Assembly: GCF_900157365.1 (NCBI RefSeq)
Contig: NZ_FUEZ01000004.1
Span: 1,909,066-1,973,065 of the forward strand
DNA: 64,000 bases
From: Mycobacterium numidiamassiliense
Lineage (GTDB): Bacteria > Actinomycetota > Actinomycetes > Mycobacteriales > Mycobacteriaceae
Direction of reading: 5' to 3'
Positions within the stretch are counted from its first letter, which is position 1, and each line of letters begins with the position of its first letter. The notes under the pieces are model-generated. The model was not told the origin of the DNA, made no database searches, and worked only from the letters and a program-made list of their open reading frames with translations. Of the stretch, positions 1-8,545 are shown in pieces. The position numbers and the translations under genes are program-made.

Positions 1-61
1 CCAGCTAGGCCCTTCGCACCGAAGGTGTCCGGTCCGCCAAGGCGCGTAACCACCTGCCGGG

Positions 62-1225
62 TTAGGCGCAGACCTTCCGGTAGATGTCCAGCGTCTGCTC
101 GGCGACCTGGACCCAGGAGAATTCGTCGATGCAGCGCTGGCGTCCGGCATGACCGTAGCGCTCCGCTTTTTCTGGGTCGGCGACGAGCGCATTGACCGCG
201 GCGGCAAGCCTGTTCTGATACCCGGTCGGGTCGTCAGCGTCGTAGTGCACCAGCGACCCGGTAAGCCCGTCGACGACCACCTCGGGTATCCCACCGACGT
301 CGGAGGCCACCACCGCCGTCCCGCACGCCATCGCCTCCAGGTTCACGATGCCCAACGGCTCGTACACCGAGGGGCATACGAAAATTGTTGCGGCCGAGAG
401 GATTTCGCGTAGCTCCGCGCTGGGCAGCATTTCTTGGACCCAGAAGACCCCGGAGCGGCTGGCGGCCAGCCCAGCCACCGCGGTCCGAACTTCTTCGGCC
501 AGCTCCGCCGTGTCGGGCGCCCCGGCGCACAGCACCAACTGCACGTCAGGGCTGAAGTGGTGCGCGGCCGCCACCAGGTGGGCGACGCCCTTTTGCCGGG
601 TGATCCGACCGACGAACGCCACCATGGGCCGACCGGGATCGACCCCGAGGTCGGCCAGCACCGATCCGGTTCGCCCCGGCCCGGCCGGATACCACACGTC
701 GGTGTCGATGCCGTTGTGGATGACATGCACAACGCTGGGATCCAGGGCGGGGTAGACCCGCAGCACGTCCTCGCGCATGCCCGAGCTGACCGCGATCACC
801 GCGTCGGCGGCCAGCACCGCGTCGTGTTCCACCCACGTTGACACCCGGTAGCCGCCGCCGAGCTGCTCGGCCTTCCACGGCCGCCGCGGTTCCAGCGAAT
901 GCGCCGTCAGCACGTGCGGCACGTCATGGAGCATCGCGGCCAGGTGCCCGGCCAGCCCGGTGTACCAGGTGTGTGAGTGCACGACCGTCGCGGCCGACGC
1001 GGCATTGGCCATCACCAGATCTGCCGACAACGTGGACAGCGCCGGGTTGGCATTGCGCAGCCGCGCGTCGGGCCCGTAGGCGAATGCGTCCGGGCGCGGC
1101 GCACCCATGCAGTGCACGTCGACCGTGCACAATCTGCGCAGCTGGGCGACGAGTTCGGTGACGTGTACCCCGGCCCCGCCATAGACCTCTGGTGGGTATT
1201 CCCGAGTCATCATCGCCACCCGCAT
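62..1225 (-). CDS. glgM: GlgM, maltose-1-phosphate synthase (GT4 glycosyltransferase)
   Basis: A 387-residue GT-B glycosyltransferase matching M. tuberculosis Rv1212c in length and start (MRVAMMTREYPPEVYGG). The GGAGVHV nucleotide-sugar loop is near the N-terminus. The family-4 acidic motif EPLGIVNLE lies in the C-terminal half. In mycobacteria this family joins ADP-glucose to glucose-1-phosphate to give maltose-1-phosphate, which feeds GlgE for cytoplasmic and capsular alpha-glucan. It is divergent from glgC, which makes its ADP-glucose donor, across 181 bp. Function is assigned from family identity and context. Confidence 0.93.
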   Translation of the reverse strand: MRVAMMTREYPPEVYGGAGVHVTELVAQLRRLCTVDVHCMGAPRPDAFAYGPDARLRNANPALSTLSADLVMANAASAATVVHSHTWYTGLAGHLAAMLHDVPHVLTAHSLEPRRPWKAEQLGGGYRVSTWVEHDAVLAADAVIAVSSGMREDVLRVYPALDPSVVHVIHNGIDTDVWYPAGPGRTGSVLADLGVDPGRPMVAFVGRITRQKGVAHLVAAAHHFSPDVQLVLCAGAPDTAELAEEVRTAVAGLAASRSGVFWVQEMLPSAELREILSAATIFVCPSVYEPLGIVNLEAMACGTAVVASDVGGIPEVVVDGLTGSLVHYDADDPTGYQNRLAAAVNALVADPEKAERYGHAGRQRCIDEFSWVQVAEQTLDIYRKVCA

Positions 1226-1406
1226 ACCCGCACCGTAGTTGGCGCCGACGCGTCGCGCGCGCCGGGGGAGGACAAAAGGTCACGGCGATCGGCGCGCCGA
1301 AATGAGCCAAATACCTTGACGGACAGACCGTCAGCGGGTGACCGGTTGGAGGGCCAATACGTGTTGCCCCTGGCAGCTGTTCCCGGTGGCCATTAGGTTT
1401 GGAGCT

Positions 1407-2621
1407 ATGAGGGAAGCGCCCCATGTGCTGGGCATCGTCATGGCCGGCGGTGAGGGCAAACGGCTGTACCCGCTGACCGCGGACCGGGCCAAGCCCGCAG
1501 TTCCCTTCGGTGGCGCCTACCGGCTCATCGACTTCGTGCTGTCCAACCTCGTCAACGCCCGCTATCTGAGGATCTGCGTTCTCACGCAATACAAGTCGCA
1601 TTCACTTGACCGTCATATTTCGCAGAATTGGCGGCTGTCCGGTCTGGCCGGTGAGTACATCACCCCGGTACCGGCTCAGCAACGCCTTGGCCCGCGCTGG
1701 TACACCGGCTCCGCCGATGCGATCTATCAGTCGCTCAACCTGATCTACGACGAAGACCCGGACTACATAGTGGTTTTCGGCGCCGATCACGTATACCGGA
1801 TGGACCCCGAGCAAATGGTCCAGTTCCACATCGAGAGCGGCGCCGGTGCGACCGTGGCCGGCATCCGGGTGCCGCGCGCCGCGGCCAGCGCGTTCGGGTG
1901 CATCGACGCCGACGAATCCGGCCGGATCAGGAACTTCTTGGAGAAGCCACTGGAACCGCCGGGAATTCCGAATGAGCCGGAAACCTCGTTCGTCTCGATG
2001 GGCAACTACATCTTCACCACCAAGGTGCTGATCGACGCGATCCGTGCCGACGCCGACGACGACAACTCGGATCACGACATGGGTGGCGACATCATCCCGC
2101 GATTGGTGGACGACGGGATTGCCGCGGTCTACGACTTCTCCGACAACGAGGTGCCCGGCGCCACCGATCGCGACCGGGCGTACTGGCGCGACGTGGGAAC
2201 GCTGGACGCGTTCTACGACGCGCACATGGACCTGGTCTCGGTGCATCCGGTGTTCAACCTGTACAACCGGCGCTGGCCCATTCGCGGTGCGACGGAGAAT
2301 CTGGCGCCGGCGAAGTTCGTCAACGGCGGCTCCGCCCAGGAGTCGGTGGTGGGCGCGGGCAGCATCATCTCGGCCGCTTCGGTGCGCAACTCGGTGCTGT
2401 CGTCGAACGTGGTCGTCGACGACGGTGCGATCGTCGAAGGCAGCGTGATTATGCCCGGCACGCGGGTGGGCCGCGGCGCGGTGGTCCGCCACGCGATCCT
2501 GGACAAGAACGTCGTCATCGGCCCGGGCGAGATGGTCGGCGTGGATCTGGAAAAGGACCGGGAACGTTTCGCGATCAGCAGCGGCGGTGTGGTCGCCGTG
2601 GGCAAGGGCGTCTGGGTCTAG
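1407..2621 (+). CDS. glgC: GlgC, glucose-1-phosphate adenylyltransferase
   Basis: A 404-residue ADP-glucose pyrophosphorylase. The nucleotidyltransferase signature GGEGKRLYPLT lies near residues 14-24, followed by AKPAVPFGG. The C-terminus (VVGAGSIISAASVRNSVLSS onward) is a left-handed beta-helix hexapeptide region. An in-frame start exists at 1338, but the ATG at 1407 gives the usual family N-terminus and has GGAG just upstream, so it was chosen. It supplies ADP-glucose to the divergent glgM product. It is convergent with the S15 hydrolase gene, with only 7 bp between the stops. Confidence 0.95.
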   Translation: MREAPHVLGIVMAGGEGKRLYPLTADRAKPAVPFGGAYRLIDFVLSNLVNARYLRICVLTQYKSHSLDRHISQNWRLSGLAGEYITPVPAQQRLGPRWYTGSADAIYQSLNLIYDEDPDYIVVFGADHVYRMDPEQMVQFHIESGAGATVAGIRVPRAAASAFGCIDADESGRIRNFLEKPLEPPGIPNEPETSFVSMGNYIFTTKVLIDAIRADADDDNSDHDMGGDIIPRLVDDGIAAVYDFSDNEVPGATDRDRAYWRDVGTLDAFYDAHMDLVSVHPVFNLYNRRWPIRGATENLAPAKFVNGGSAQESVVGAGSIISAASVRNSVLSSNVVVDDGAIVEGSVIMPGTRVGRGAVVRHAILDKNVVIGPGEMVGVDLEKDRERFAISSGGVVAVGKGVWV

Positions 2622-2628
2622 GTCGCCG

Positions 2629-4302
2629 CTAGCCCGGGATCTCCGGGATGAGCAGGTGTGCGCCCCGATCGGGTCCCCAGTGCAAGGTGATGCGACCGCG
2701 CCCGGAATTCGAGTAGGCCGCCGGGAATTGGCCGGTGAGTTTGGCGGTCGGGCACAGCCAGCGCCCGGCGACCACCAACCGCAGCTGCTCGCCCGCCCTG
2801 AACAACGTCGCCGACGGCCCCAGCGCCACGTCGACGCGGACCACCTCACCGGCGGACACCGGCCGCGGCTCAGTACACGCCGCCACTGGCTCCCAGGGCT
2901 GGGAAAGCTCGGGGTCCAGCGCGCGCAGCGAAACTCGCTGCCAACCGGTGGTCACCCGGTCGCGGCCGTAACCGTACGATCCCTCGAACTCGACGAATTG
3001 TCCATCGCGCCACTTCTCCACGCCGACGAACAGGTTCGCGTCATCGCAGCCCTCCAGTTCGACCCACAATCGGGCGACCATCGGACCGGTCAGCTCGGTG
3101 TCTTCGGACGCCGTCCAACTGAATGCTGCTGCACGAGAATGTGTTTCGAATGTCACGCCGTCCGGGGTGGTTGGCGCCTCGGTCGTCAATTGCCCGGCAG
3201 TCAGATATAACGGCCGCCAACGGGTGCGGGCCAGCGGCCACTCGGCTTCCTCTCGCACCGCAGTGACGGTATCGCGGTCCTCGCGCACTTCCAGGCGGAC
3301 ACTGCGGGTCTCGGGTGACCCGTCCAGCACGGCGCGGAAGAACCTCAGCTGCTCGGCCAGCGCGGCATCGGAATAGAACGTCGCCCACTTGCCGCCGCGA
3401 TGGGTGTAGAGGCGGGCGTGCTTGGAGCCGACCCGGGTGAACGCCCGCATCGAGCCGCGACTGTGCAGGTTGTTGTCCGAGAAGCTGCCGCAAACCAGCA
3501 TGGGCACGTTGATCGCCGTCAGGTCGGGGGCCAGCGATTGCCAGAAGTCGTCGCGCAGCGGGTGCTCGTCTTGCATCTGCACGAGGTTGTAGGTCTGCCG
3601 CGTCGTCCGATCGACGATGCGCCCCCACAGACGCGCGAAGCCGACCTCGCGAATACCGCCGGGAAACATCAGGTCGCGGTAGACGTCGGTCCAGCCCTCC
3701 CACGGACAGATCGCCCGCAGCGCCGGTGGCTGCAGGGCAGCGACGGCGTACTGGCTGATCGCCAGGTACGACACCCCGAGCATGACGACATTGCCGTCGC
3801 ACCAAGCTTGTTCAGCGATCCACTGCACCAGGTCATAGGTGTCCTCGGCCTCCTGCCGCGACAGCAGCTTTCCGGTGCCGTCGGAATGACCGCAGCCACG
3901 CGCATCGGCATTGACCACGATGAAGCCCTGCGGCACCCACCACGACGGGTCCGGTGCCTCCCACCCGGTCAGCGCCGAGAACGACACCGGTTGGGGCTGG
4001 CGGATCACCCGGTATTGCAGCGAATAGGTCCACATCATGGCGCGCCGCTTCGGCAGATTGTCCTTGCCGTAGGGATGGATGCTCAGAATCACCGGCCTGG
4101 GGGCGTCGGCATCCTCGCGACAGACGTTGATGCGCAGCACTGTTGAATCCCGTGTTGGCACGTCGACGTCGCGGTCGATAACGATATCGGCGGGCGCTTC
4201 GGTGACCGTGACGGGCGGTCGGACCATGCCGCGAATCCGGGTCAGCGCGTACCGCAGCGCGCTCGGGCGCCGCCACGGCGCGTGAAATTCCCCTGTCTTC
4301 AC
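2629..4302 (-). CDS. CocE/NonD-type S15 serine hydrolase (Rv1215c-like)
   Basis: A 557-residue hydrolase with an N-terminal alpha/beta-hydrolase domain (RPVILSIHPYGKDN; nucleophile segment MLGVSYLAISQY) and a C-terminal jelly-roll beta domain, the architecture of X-Pro dipeptidyl peptidase S15/cocaine esterase enzymes. The GTG start at 4302 overlaps the stop of the upstream permease gene in a GTGA junction, which decides the start over an ATG further upstream. In M. tuberculosis Rv1215c and Rv1217c are separated by Rv1216c; here they are directly coupled. The substrate is unknown; an ester or amide is likely. Confidence 0.85.
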   Translation of the reverse strand: MKTGEFHAPWRRPSALRYALTRIRGMVRPPVTVTEAPADIVIDRDVDVPTRDSTVLRINVCREDADAPRPVILSIHPYGKDNLPKRRAMMWTYSLQYRVIRQPQPVSFSALTGWEAPDPSWWVPQGFIVVNADARGCGHSDGTGKLLSRQEAEDTYDLVQWIAEQAWCDGNVVMLGVSYLAISQYAVAALQPPALRAICPWEGWTDVYRDLMFPGGIREVGFARLWGRIVDRTTRQTYNLVQMQDEHPLRDDFWQSLAPDLTAINVPMLVCGSFSDNNLHSRGSMRAFTRVGSKHARLYTHRGGKWATFYSDAALAEQLRFFRAVLDGSPETRSVRLEVREDRDTVTAVREEAEWPLARTRWRPLYLTAGQLTTEAPTTPDGVTFETHSRAAAFSWTASEDTELTGPMVARLWVELEGCDDANLFVGVEKWRDGQFVEFEGSYGYGRDRVTTGWQRVSLRALDPELSQPWEPVAACTEPRPVSAGEVVRVDVALGPSATLFRAGEQLRLVVAGRWLCPTAKLTGQFPAAYSNSGRGRITLHWGPDRGAHLLIPEIPG

Positions 4303-5942
4303 GATCGCAGATCGCGCCGTCGAAAAGCCATGGCGCCCAACGCGATCAGCATCGCATCGATGGCCAGCAGCCACAGCAACGGCACGGCGGTGAAGTCCTT
4401 ACCAACCCGCGGCACGTGGCCGAACGGTTCGAGGTCGAGCACCCACTGGGGAAACCCGGCCAGCGACCCGATCAGGTACAAGGCGACGAAGCCGACCAGA
4501 ACCCCCCACGCCACCGGCGTGAACCGTGGCGCCACGCCGAACAACCCGACGGCGATGGCGGACAGTAGCCAGACGGCGGGCAGCTGCACGGCCGCGGTGG
4601 CGGCGACCATCGCCACTTTGCCGACGATGTCGCCGTCCGCGATGCCGTAGACCAGTCCGCCCACGACGCCGGCGGCCAGCATCGCGACCGCGGAGCCGAG
4701 CAGCGCGATCACCACATGGCTTGCCAGCCAACGACTTCGCGAAACGGCCCCGGCCAGTGTTGTCTCGGCTCGCTGATCGGATTCTTCTTGATGCGGTCGC
4801 AGAGAGAGCGATATGGCAAACGCGGCGGCCACCATGCCCATCATCGTAAAAGCCACCGCGATGAAGGCTTCCTCCAGCGCGCTGGTGCCGCCCATCCGCG
4901 CGACCATGTCACGGGCCATCCCCGAGCCGAGCTCGTCGCCGACGCCATGCGCGACGCTGCCCATCAACAGGCCGAACAGGCACACGCCCACGGTCCACAA
5001 CAGCAGTGCGCCGCGGTCCAGCCGCCACGCCAGGCCGAAGGCGTTGCTCAGCGTCGGGGCCGCACGACCGGGGCCGGCACGCTCGGCGACGAGCCCGGCG
5101 CCGACGTCGCGGCCGGCGAGCAGCCGGTAGGCCACCGCGGTGAGGACGGCCGCGGTCGCCAGATGCAGCAGCAGCACCCACCAGCGGTCACCGGCATAGG
5201 GCCGGACCTGTAACGACCAGCCCAGCGGCGACAGCCACGACCAGGGGCCGGAGCCGGCATCGCCGATGGCGCGCAATGTGAATGCGGCCGCCAGGACGGC
5301 GAACGCGGAGCTGCGGGAGAACCGCGGGCTGGGTGAGAGCTGCGCGGTGACCGCGGCGACGGCGGTGAACACCAGCCCGGAGCCGGCCAGCGCCGCCCCG
5401 AAGGCCAGCGATCCGCCGGCGGGGACGGCGGTGCTGAGCAATCCGGCCGCGCCGATCGCGCCGGTGGCGATCGAGGCCCCGAACGACAGCATCAGCGCCG
5501 CACTGAGGCTGGCGTAACGGCCGATGGCGGTCGAGTCCATCAGTTCGGTGCGTCCGGCTTCCTCGTCGGCGCGGGTGTGCCGTATCACCGTGAGGATGAC
5601 GGCCACGGCGATCAGCACGTGAAACATCCCGGCTTTCCAAATGCCAACCGCGCCAAGGCTGTTGTTGTACACCTGACCGTAGAGCGCGCGCTGGGCGGGG
5701 CTGGCCATGATGGAGGCGGCGAAGCCGGCCCGCGCGGCCTCGGTGGGGTAGACCTTTTCGATGCTTCCGACATAGACCGTGGCCAACGGCAGCGACAGCA
5801 GCAGCACCCACAGCGGCAGCGAGACCCGGTCGCGGCGCAGATAGAGGCGCAGCATGCCGAGAGTCCCAGAGAAATTCGAACTACGTTGCGGCCCAATATG
5901 TCCCGCGGGATCCGGCCGTTGCAGAGTTGCCGTGCTCATCAC
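4299..5942 (-). CDS. ABC exporter permease (Rv1217c-like)
   Basis: A 547-residue polytopic membrane protein with many long hydrophobic segments, including LPLWVLLLSLPLATVYVGS near the N-terminus and a hydrophobic C-terminal helix before the RRRD end. It corresponds to M. tuberculosis Rv1217c, the membrane half of an ABC exporter linked to multidrug efflux. The start overlaps the ATPase stop (ATGA, 5939-5942), and the stop overlaps the S15 hydrolase start, so the three genes are translationally coupled. The exported substrate is not readable from sequence. Confidence 0.9.
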   Translation of the reverse strand: MMSTATLQRPDPAGHIGPQRSSNFSGTLGMLRLYLRRDRVSLPLWVLLLSLPLATVYVGSIEKVYPTEAARAGFAASIMASPAQRALYGQVYNNSLGAVGIWKAGMFHVLIAVAVILTVIRHTRADEEAGRTELMDSTAIGRYASLSAALMLSFGASIATGAIGAAGLLSTAVPAGGSLAFGAALAGSGLVFTAVAAVTAQLSPSPRFSRSSAFAVLAAAFTLRAIGDAGSGPWSWLSPLGWSLQVRPYAGDRWWVLLLHLATAAVLTAVAYRLLAGRDVGAGLVAERAGPGRAAPTLSNAFGLAWRLDRGALLLWTVGVCLFGLLMGSVAHGVGDELGSGMARDMVARMGGTSALEEAFIAVAFTMMGMVAAAFAISLSLRPHQEESDQRAETTLAGAVSRSRWLASHVVIALLGSAVAMLAAGVVGGLVYGIADGDIVGKVAMVAATAAVQLPAVWLLSAIAVGLFGVAPRFTPVAWGVLVGFVALYLIGSLAGFPQWVLDLEPFGHVPRVGKDFTAVPLLWLLAIDAMLIALGAMAFRRRDLRS

Positions 5943-6868
5943 GCGGAAACCTTCTTGTCGCTGCGTCCGGTGTCGTAATGGCGTAAGAACAGCTCTTCCA
6001 GGGTGGGCGGCTGGCTGATCAGGCTGCGCACGCCGGCGTCGCCGAGCACCCGGATGAGCTCGCCGAGGCTCTCGCCGTCGACCTGTGCGCGCACCGTGTT
6101 GCCGTCGACGCTGATGTCCTCGACGCCCTTGATCCGGGTGAGGTCTCCCGGATCACCCGTCATCTCGGCCTTGATCGAGGTGCGGCTCAGATGACGCATC
6201 GAGTCCAGCGTCCCGCTCTCGATGGTCTGGCCGGCCCGGATGATGGTCACCCTTTCGCACAGCGCTTCAGTCTCGGCCAGGATGTGGCTGGACAGCAGCA
6301 CCGTCGCGCCGCGGTCCCGCGCTTCGGCCACGCACTGCTGAAAGATGTTCTCCATCAACGGGTCCAGCCCACTGCTCGGTTCGTCCAACAGCAGCAGCGC
6401 TGCGCGCGACGAGAAGGCGGAAATCAGGGAGACTTTCTGCCGATTGCCCTTCGAGTAGGTGCGGGCCTTTTTGTGCGGATCCAGGTCGAAGCGCTCGATC
6501 AGCTCCTTGCGGCGTCTGTCATCGATGCCGCCGCGCATGCGGGCCAGCAGATCGATGGTCTCGCCGCCGGTCAGCGACGGCCATAGCGTGACATCGCCCG
6601 GTACGTAGGCGATCTGGCGATGCAATTCGACGGAGTCGGTCCAGGGATCGCCGCCCAGCAGTCGCACGCTTCCGCTGTCAGCTTTGACCAGACCCAACAG
6701 GACGCGGATGGTCGTCGACTTGCCCGCGCCGTTGGGCCCGAGGAACCCGTGCACTTCCCCGGCCCGCACCGTCAGATCGAGCCCGTCGAGTGCTCGCACC
6801 GCACCGAAATTCTTCATCAGACCGCGGACTTCGATCGGCGCGGAGTTGGCGGAGTTGTCAACTGTCAT
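5939..6868 (-). CDS. ABC exporter ATP-binding protein (Rv1218c-like)
   Basis: A 309-residue ABC ATPase. Walker A is GPNGAGKST (about residues 44-52), the signature is YSKGNRQKV, and Walker B is LLLLDEPSSGLDP, followed by the switch His segment SSHILAE. The C-terminal extension is typical of drug-exporter ATPases. It energises the permease encoded immediately downstream. It follows the TetR gene with an 11-bp overlap, so the repressor, ATPase, permease and S15 hydrolase probably form one mRNA. Confidence 0.93.
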   Translation of the reverse strand: MTVDNSANSAPIEVRGLMKNFGAVRALDGLDLTVRAGEVHGFLGPNGAGKSTTIRVLLGLVKADSGSVRLLGGDPWTDSVELHRQIAYVPGDVTLWPSLTGGETIDLLARMRGGIDDRRRKELIERFDLDPHKKARTYSKGNRQKVSLISAFSSRAALLLLDEPSSGLDPLMENIFQQCVAEARDRGATVLLSSHILAETEALCERVTIIRAGQTIESGTLDSMRHLSRTSIKAEMTGDPGDLTRIKGVEDISVDGNTVRAQVDGESLGELIRVLGDAGVRSLISQPPTLEELFLRHYDTGRSDKKVSA

Positions 6869-7496
6869 GGCGTTCTCCTTGATCTTCGGCGGCCAGAAAT
6901 GCGTCGTACATGGTGCGGTCGGCCATCAGGCCCTCGGTGTAGATCTCGAGGGCCGGCAGCACCATGTCTCGGGCGTAGTCGCGAAGGACGGCCCGCAGAT
7001 CCGTTGGGTTGTCGTGCATCTGGATATAGAGCAGAAAGCCACCGCCGCCGGTCATGGCCAGATACCGTGACCTGGCATGGGGGTCGCGGCTGGGCTTGAT
7101 GGTCCCGGCTCGCACGCCCTCGTCCATGTACTGCTCTGCGTTGTCAATCATTCTCTGCCACAACATCTTCGCCAGGTCGCCGCCGGTCTGCATGCTCCGC
7201 ACCAGGTATGCCATCAACGGCGCATAGCCCTCGACCTCGGCCAGCTGCGCGAACCATGTCGCGGGGTCGTTGGACTGCATGGCTTCGGACTTGCTGCTGT
7301 AGATCTCCTCGGCGACGAAGTCGTCGCACGCCTTGCGCAGGCCCTCCTTGGAGCCGAAGTGATGGATGACCAGTGCGGCGCTGACCCCCGCGGCCTCGGC
7401 GATGGCGCGCAGCCCGACGCCGAAGCCGCGCTGACCGAACTGCTCGATGGCCGCGTCACGGATTCGAGCGGCTGCGGTCAAGTCAGCTGAACGCAT
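6858..7496 (-). CDS. TetR-family repressor of the ABC exporter operon (Rv1219c-like)
   Basis: A 212-residue regulator. The N-terminal helix-turn-helix comprises RIRDAAIEQFGQRGFG, then ISAALVIHHFGSKEGL-type recognition residues near 45. The C-terminal domain is ligand-binding. The start at 7496 gives MRSADLTAAARIRD, matching Rv1219c; the ATG 9 bp upstream was rejected for that reason. No Shine-Dalgarno sequence is visible, so leaderless translation is possible. Two palindromic candidate operators sit on and just upstream of the start codon, consistent with autoregulation. It is the first gene of the exporter operon. Confidence 0.92.
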   Translation of the reverse strand: MRSADLTAAARIRDAAIEQFGQRGFGVGLRAIAEAAGVSAALVIHHFGSKEGLRKACDDFVAEEIYSSKSEAMQSNDPATWFAQLAEVEGYAPLMAYLVRSMQTGGDLAKMLWQRMIDNAEQYMDEGVRAGTIKPSRDPHARSRYLAMTGGGGFLLYIQMHDNPTDLRAVLRDYARDMVLPALEIYTEGLMADRTMYDAFLAAEDQGERHDS

Positions 7497-7521
7497 GTTC
7501 AGCACACTAAACGCTCGTTCA
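7487..7521. promoter_or_regulatory. Twin candidate TetR operators at the exporter operon start
   Basis: Two related palindromes lie 20 bp apart centre to centre. CTGAACGCATGTTCAG (7487-7502) has perfect 6-bp arms and contains the TetR start codon. TAAACGCTCGTTCA (7508-7521) is slightly imperfect. Both fit a GAACG-nn-GTTC-like core. Their position is what is expected for autorepression of the adjacent TetR-ABC operon. Binding is inferred. Confidence 0.55.
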
Positions 7522-7620
7522 ACCGGAGGTCAAGCACCTAGCGCGCTAAGAATGCGTAAGAAATCGGCAGTCACATCCGCCACGGCAGCACCTCGGGGTA
7601 ACCACCACCAGATCCCGAGA

Positions 7621-7644
7621 AGCGATATCGCGGGTGATATCGCT
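7621..7644. terminator. Perfect 9-bp stem-loop downstream of the O-methyltransferase gene
   Basis: AGCGATATC (7621-7629) and GATATCGCT (7636-7644) form a perfect stem with a 6-nt loop. It begins 40 bp past the stop of the minus-strand O-methyltransferase gene and precedes the exporter operon. There is no U-tract. It could be a mycobacterial-type terminator or a protein-binding palindrome. Confidence 0.4.
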
Positions 7645-7683
7645 CTTGAGGGTCGCCTATTGGTCCCGGCGGGTCCGACCCGG

Positions 7684-8352
7684 CTAGTCGCGTACCGCGG
7701 CCAGCACGCCGTCACCGAGTGGCACCAGCGCGGGGGTGAGCCGCTCGTCCTCAGCGATGAGCCGGGCGGCTTCGCGGACGGCAACCACTTCGGCGTCGCG
7801 CGCCGCGGGGTCACCGGCCCGGCCACCCAGCGCGGCCCGGTGCACGACGATGACACCGCCGGAGCGCAGTAGGCGCACGCCCTCGACGACGTAATCGGGC
7901 TGATCGATCGGGTCGGCGTCGATGAACACCAGGTCATAGGAGTCGTCGGCCAGTCGGGTGAGCACCTCTTGGGCGCGGCCGCTGATCAGCCTGGTGCGCG
8001 ACGGTCCGATGCCGGCTTCGGTGAAGGCCTGCTTGGCCAGCCGCAGATACTCGGGCTCGATATCGATAGTGGTCAGCACGCCGTCGTCGCTCATCCCCGA
8101 CAGCAACCAGAGCCCGCTCACGCCCGCGCCGGTGCCCACCTCGGCGACCGCCTTGCCGCCGCTGAGCTTGGCGAGCAGGCTGAGCAGCGCACCGACCGCC
8201 GGCGTCACCGCCCCGGCGCCGATGTCGACGGCCCGCTCGCGGGCGCCCGCCAGAATCACGTCCTCGGATATCGATCCTTCCGCATGCGCGAACAGCGATT
8301 CGGCTCGACTGGGGGACGCCTGGCCGGGGGCTTCTGGGTCGGTGCCGTCCAT
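7684..8352 (-). CDS. SAM-dependent O-methyltransferase (Rv1220c-like)
   Basis: A 222-residue class I methyltransferase of the caffeoyl-CoA/catechol O-methyltransferase type. The SAM loop is VAEVGTGAGVSGLW (about residues 58-71), followed by TTIDIEPEYLRLA and the metal/substrate acidic segment FIDADPIDQPDYV. The start at 8352 (MDGTDPEAPGQ) matches the Rv1220c N-terminus; an ATG 36 bp upstream is in frame but gives a non-family extension. It is divergent from sigE, as in M. tuberculosis. The methyl acceptor is unknown. Confidence 0.9.
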   Translation of the reverse strand: MDGTDPEAPGQASPSRAESLFAHAEGSISEDVILAGARERAVDIGAGAVTPAVGALLSLLAKLSGGKAVAEVGTGAGVSGLWLLSGMSDDGVLTTIDIEPEYLRLAKQAFTEAGIGPSRTRLISGRAQEVLTRLADDSYDLVFIDADPIDQPDYVVEGVRLLRSGGVIVVHRAALGGRAGDPAARDAEVVAVREAARLIAEDERLTPALVPLGDGVLAAVRD

Positions 8353-8482
8353 GCCCCGCAGCGTATTCCAATTTGCCGTGCGGTCCATCAGGCGCGCGGC
8401 AGCCGAACCATTTACGACACGCCCGGCGCGACCTAGCTCACTTCCTCCGCAAACGCCCTGCTCAGCCGAGGTAACGAACAGG

Positions 8483-8501
8483 TTTCTCAGCCAAACCTCA
8501 G
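8483..8501 (+). promoter_or_regulatory. MprA-box-like direct repeat upstream of sigE
   Basis: Two 8-mers, TTTCTCAG (8483-8490) and AACCTCAG (8494-8501), are separated by 3 bp and share CTCAG with an 11-bp period. MprA boxes are described as two loosely conserved 8-bp direct repeats with a 3-bp spacer, and sigE is a known MprAB target in M. tuberculosis. It lies 45 bp upstream of the longest sigE start. Confidence 0.45.
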
Positions 8502-8545
8502 ACTGCTCCTATGTCGCGCATACGCCGATGCGCGACGGTTGCCAT

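Noticed and set aside
1602..2849. 415-residue minus-strand frame over glgC
   Set aside because: Shadow of glgC with Arg/His/Asp-rich composition and no family features.
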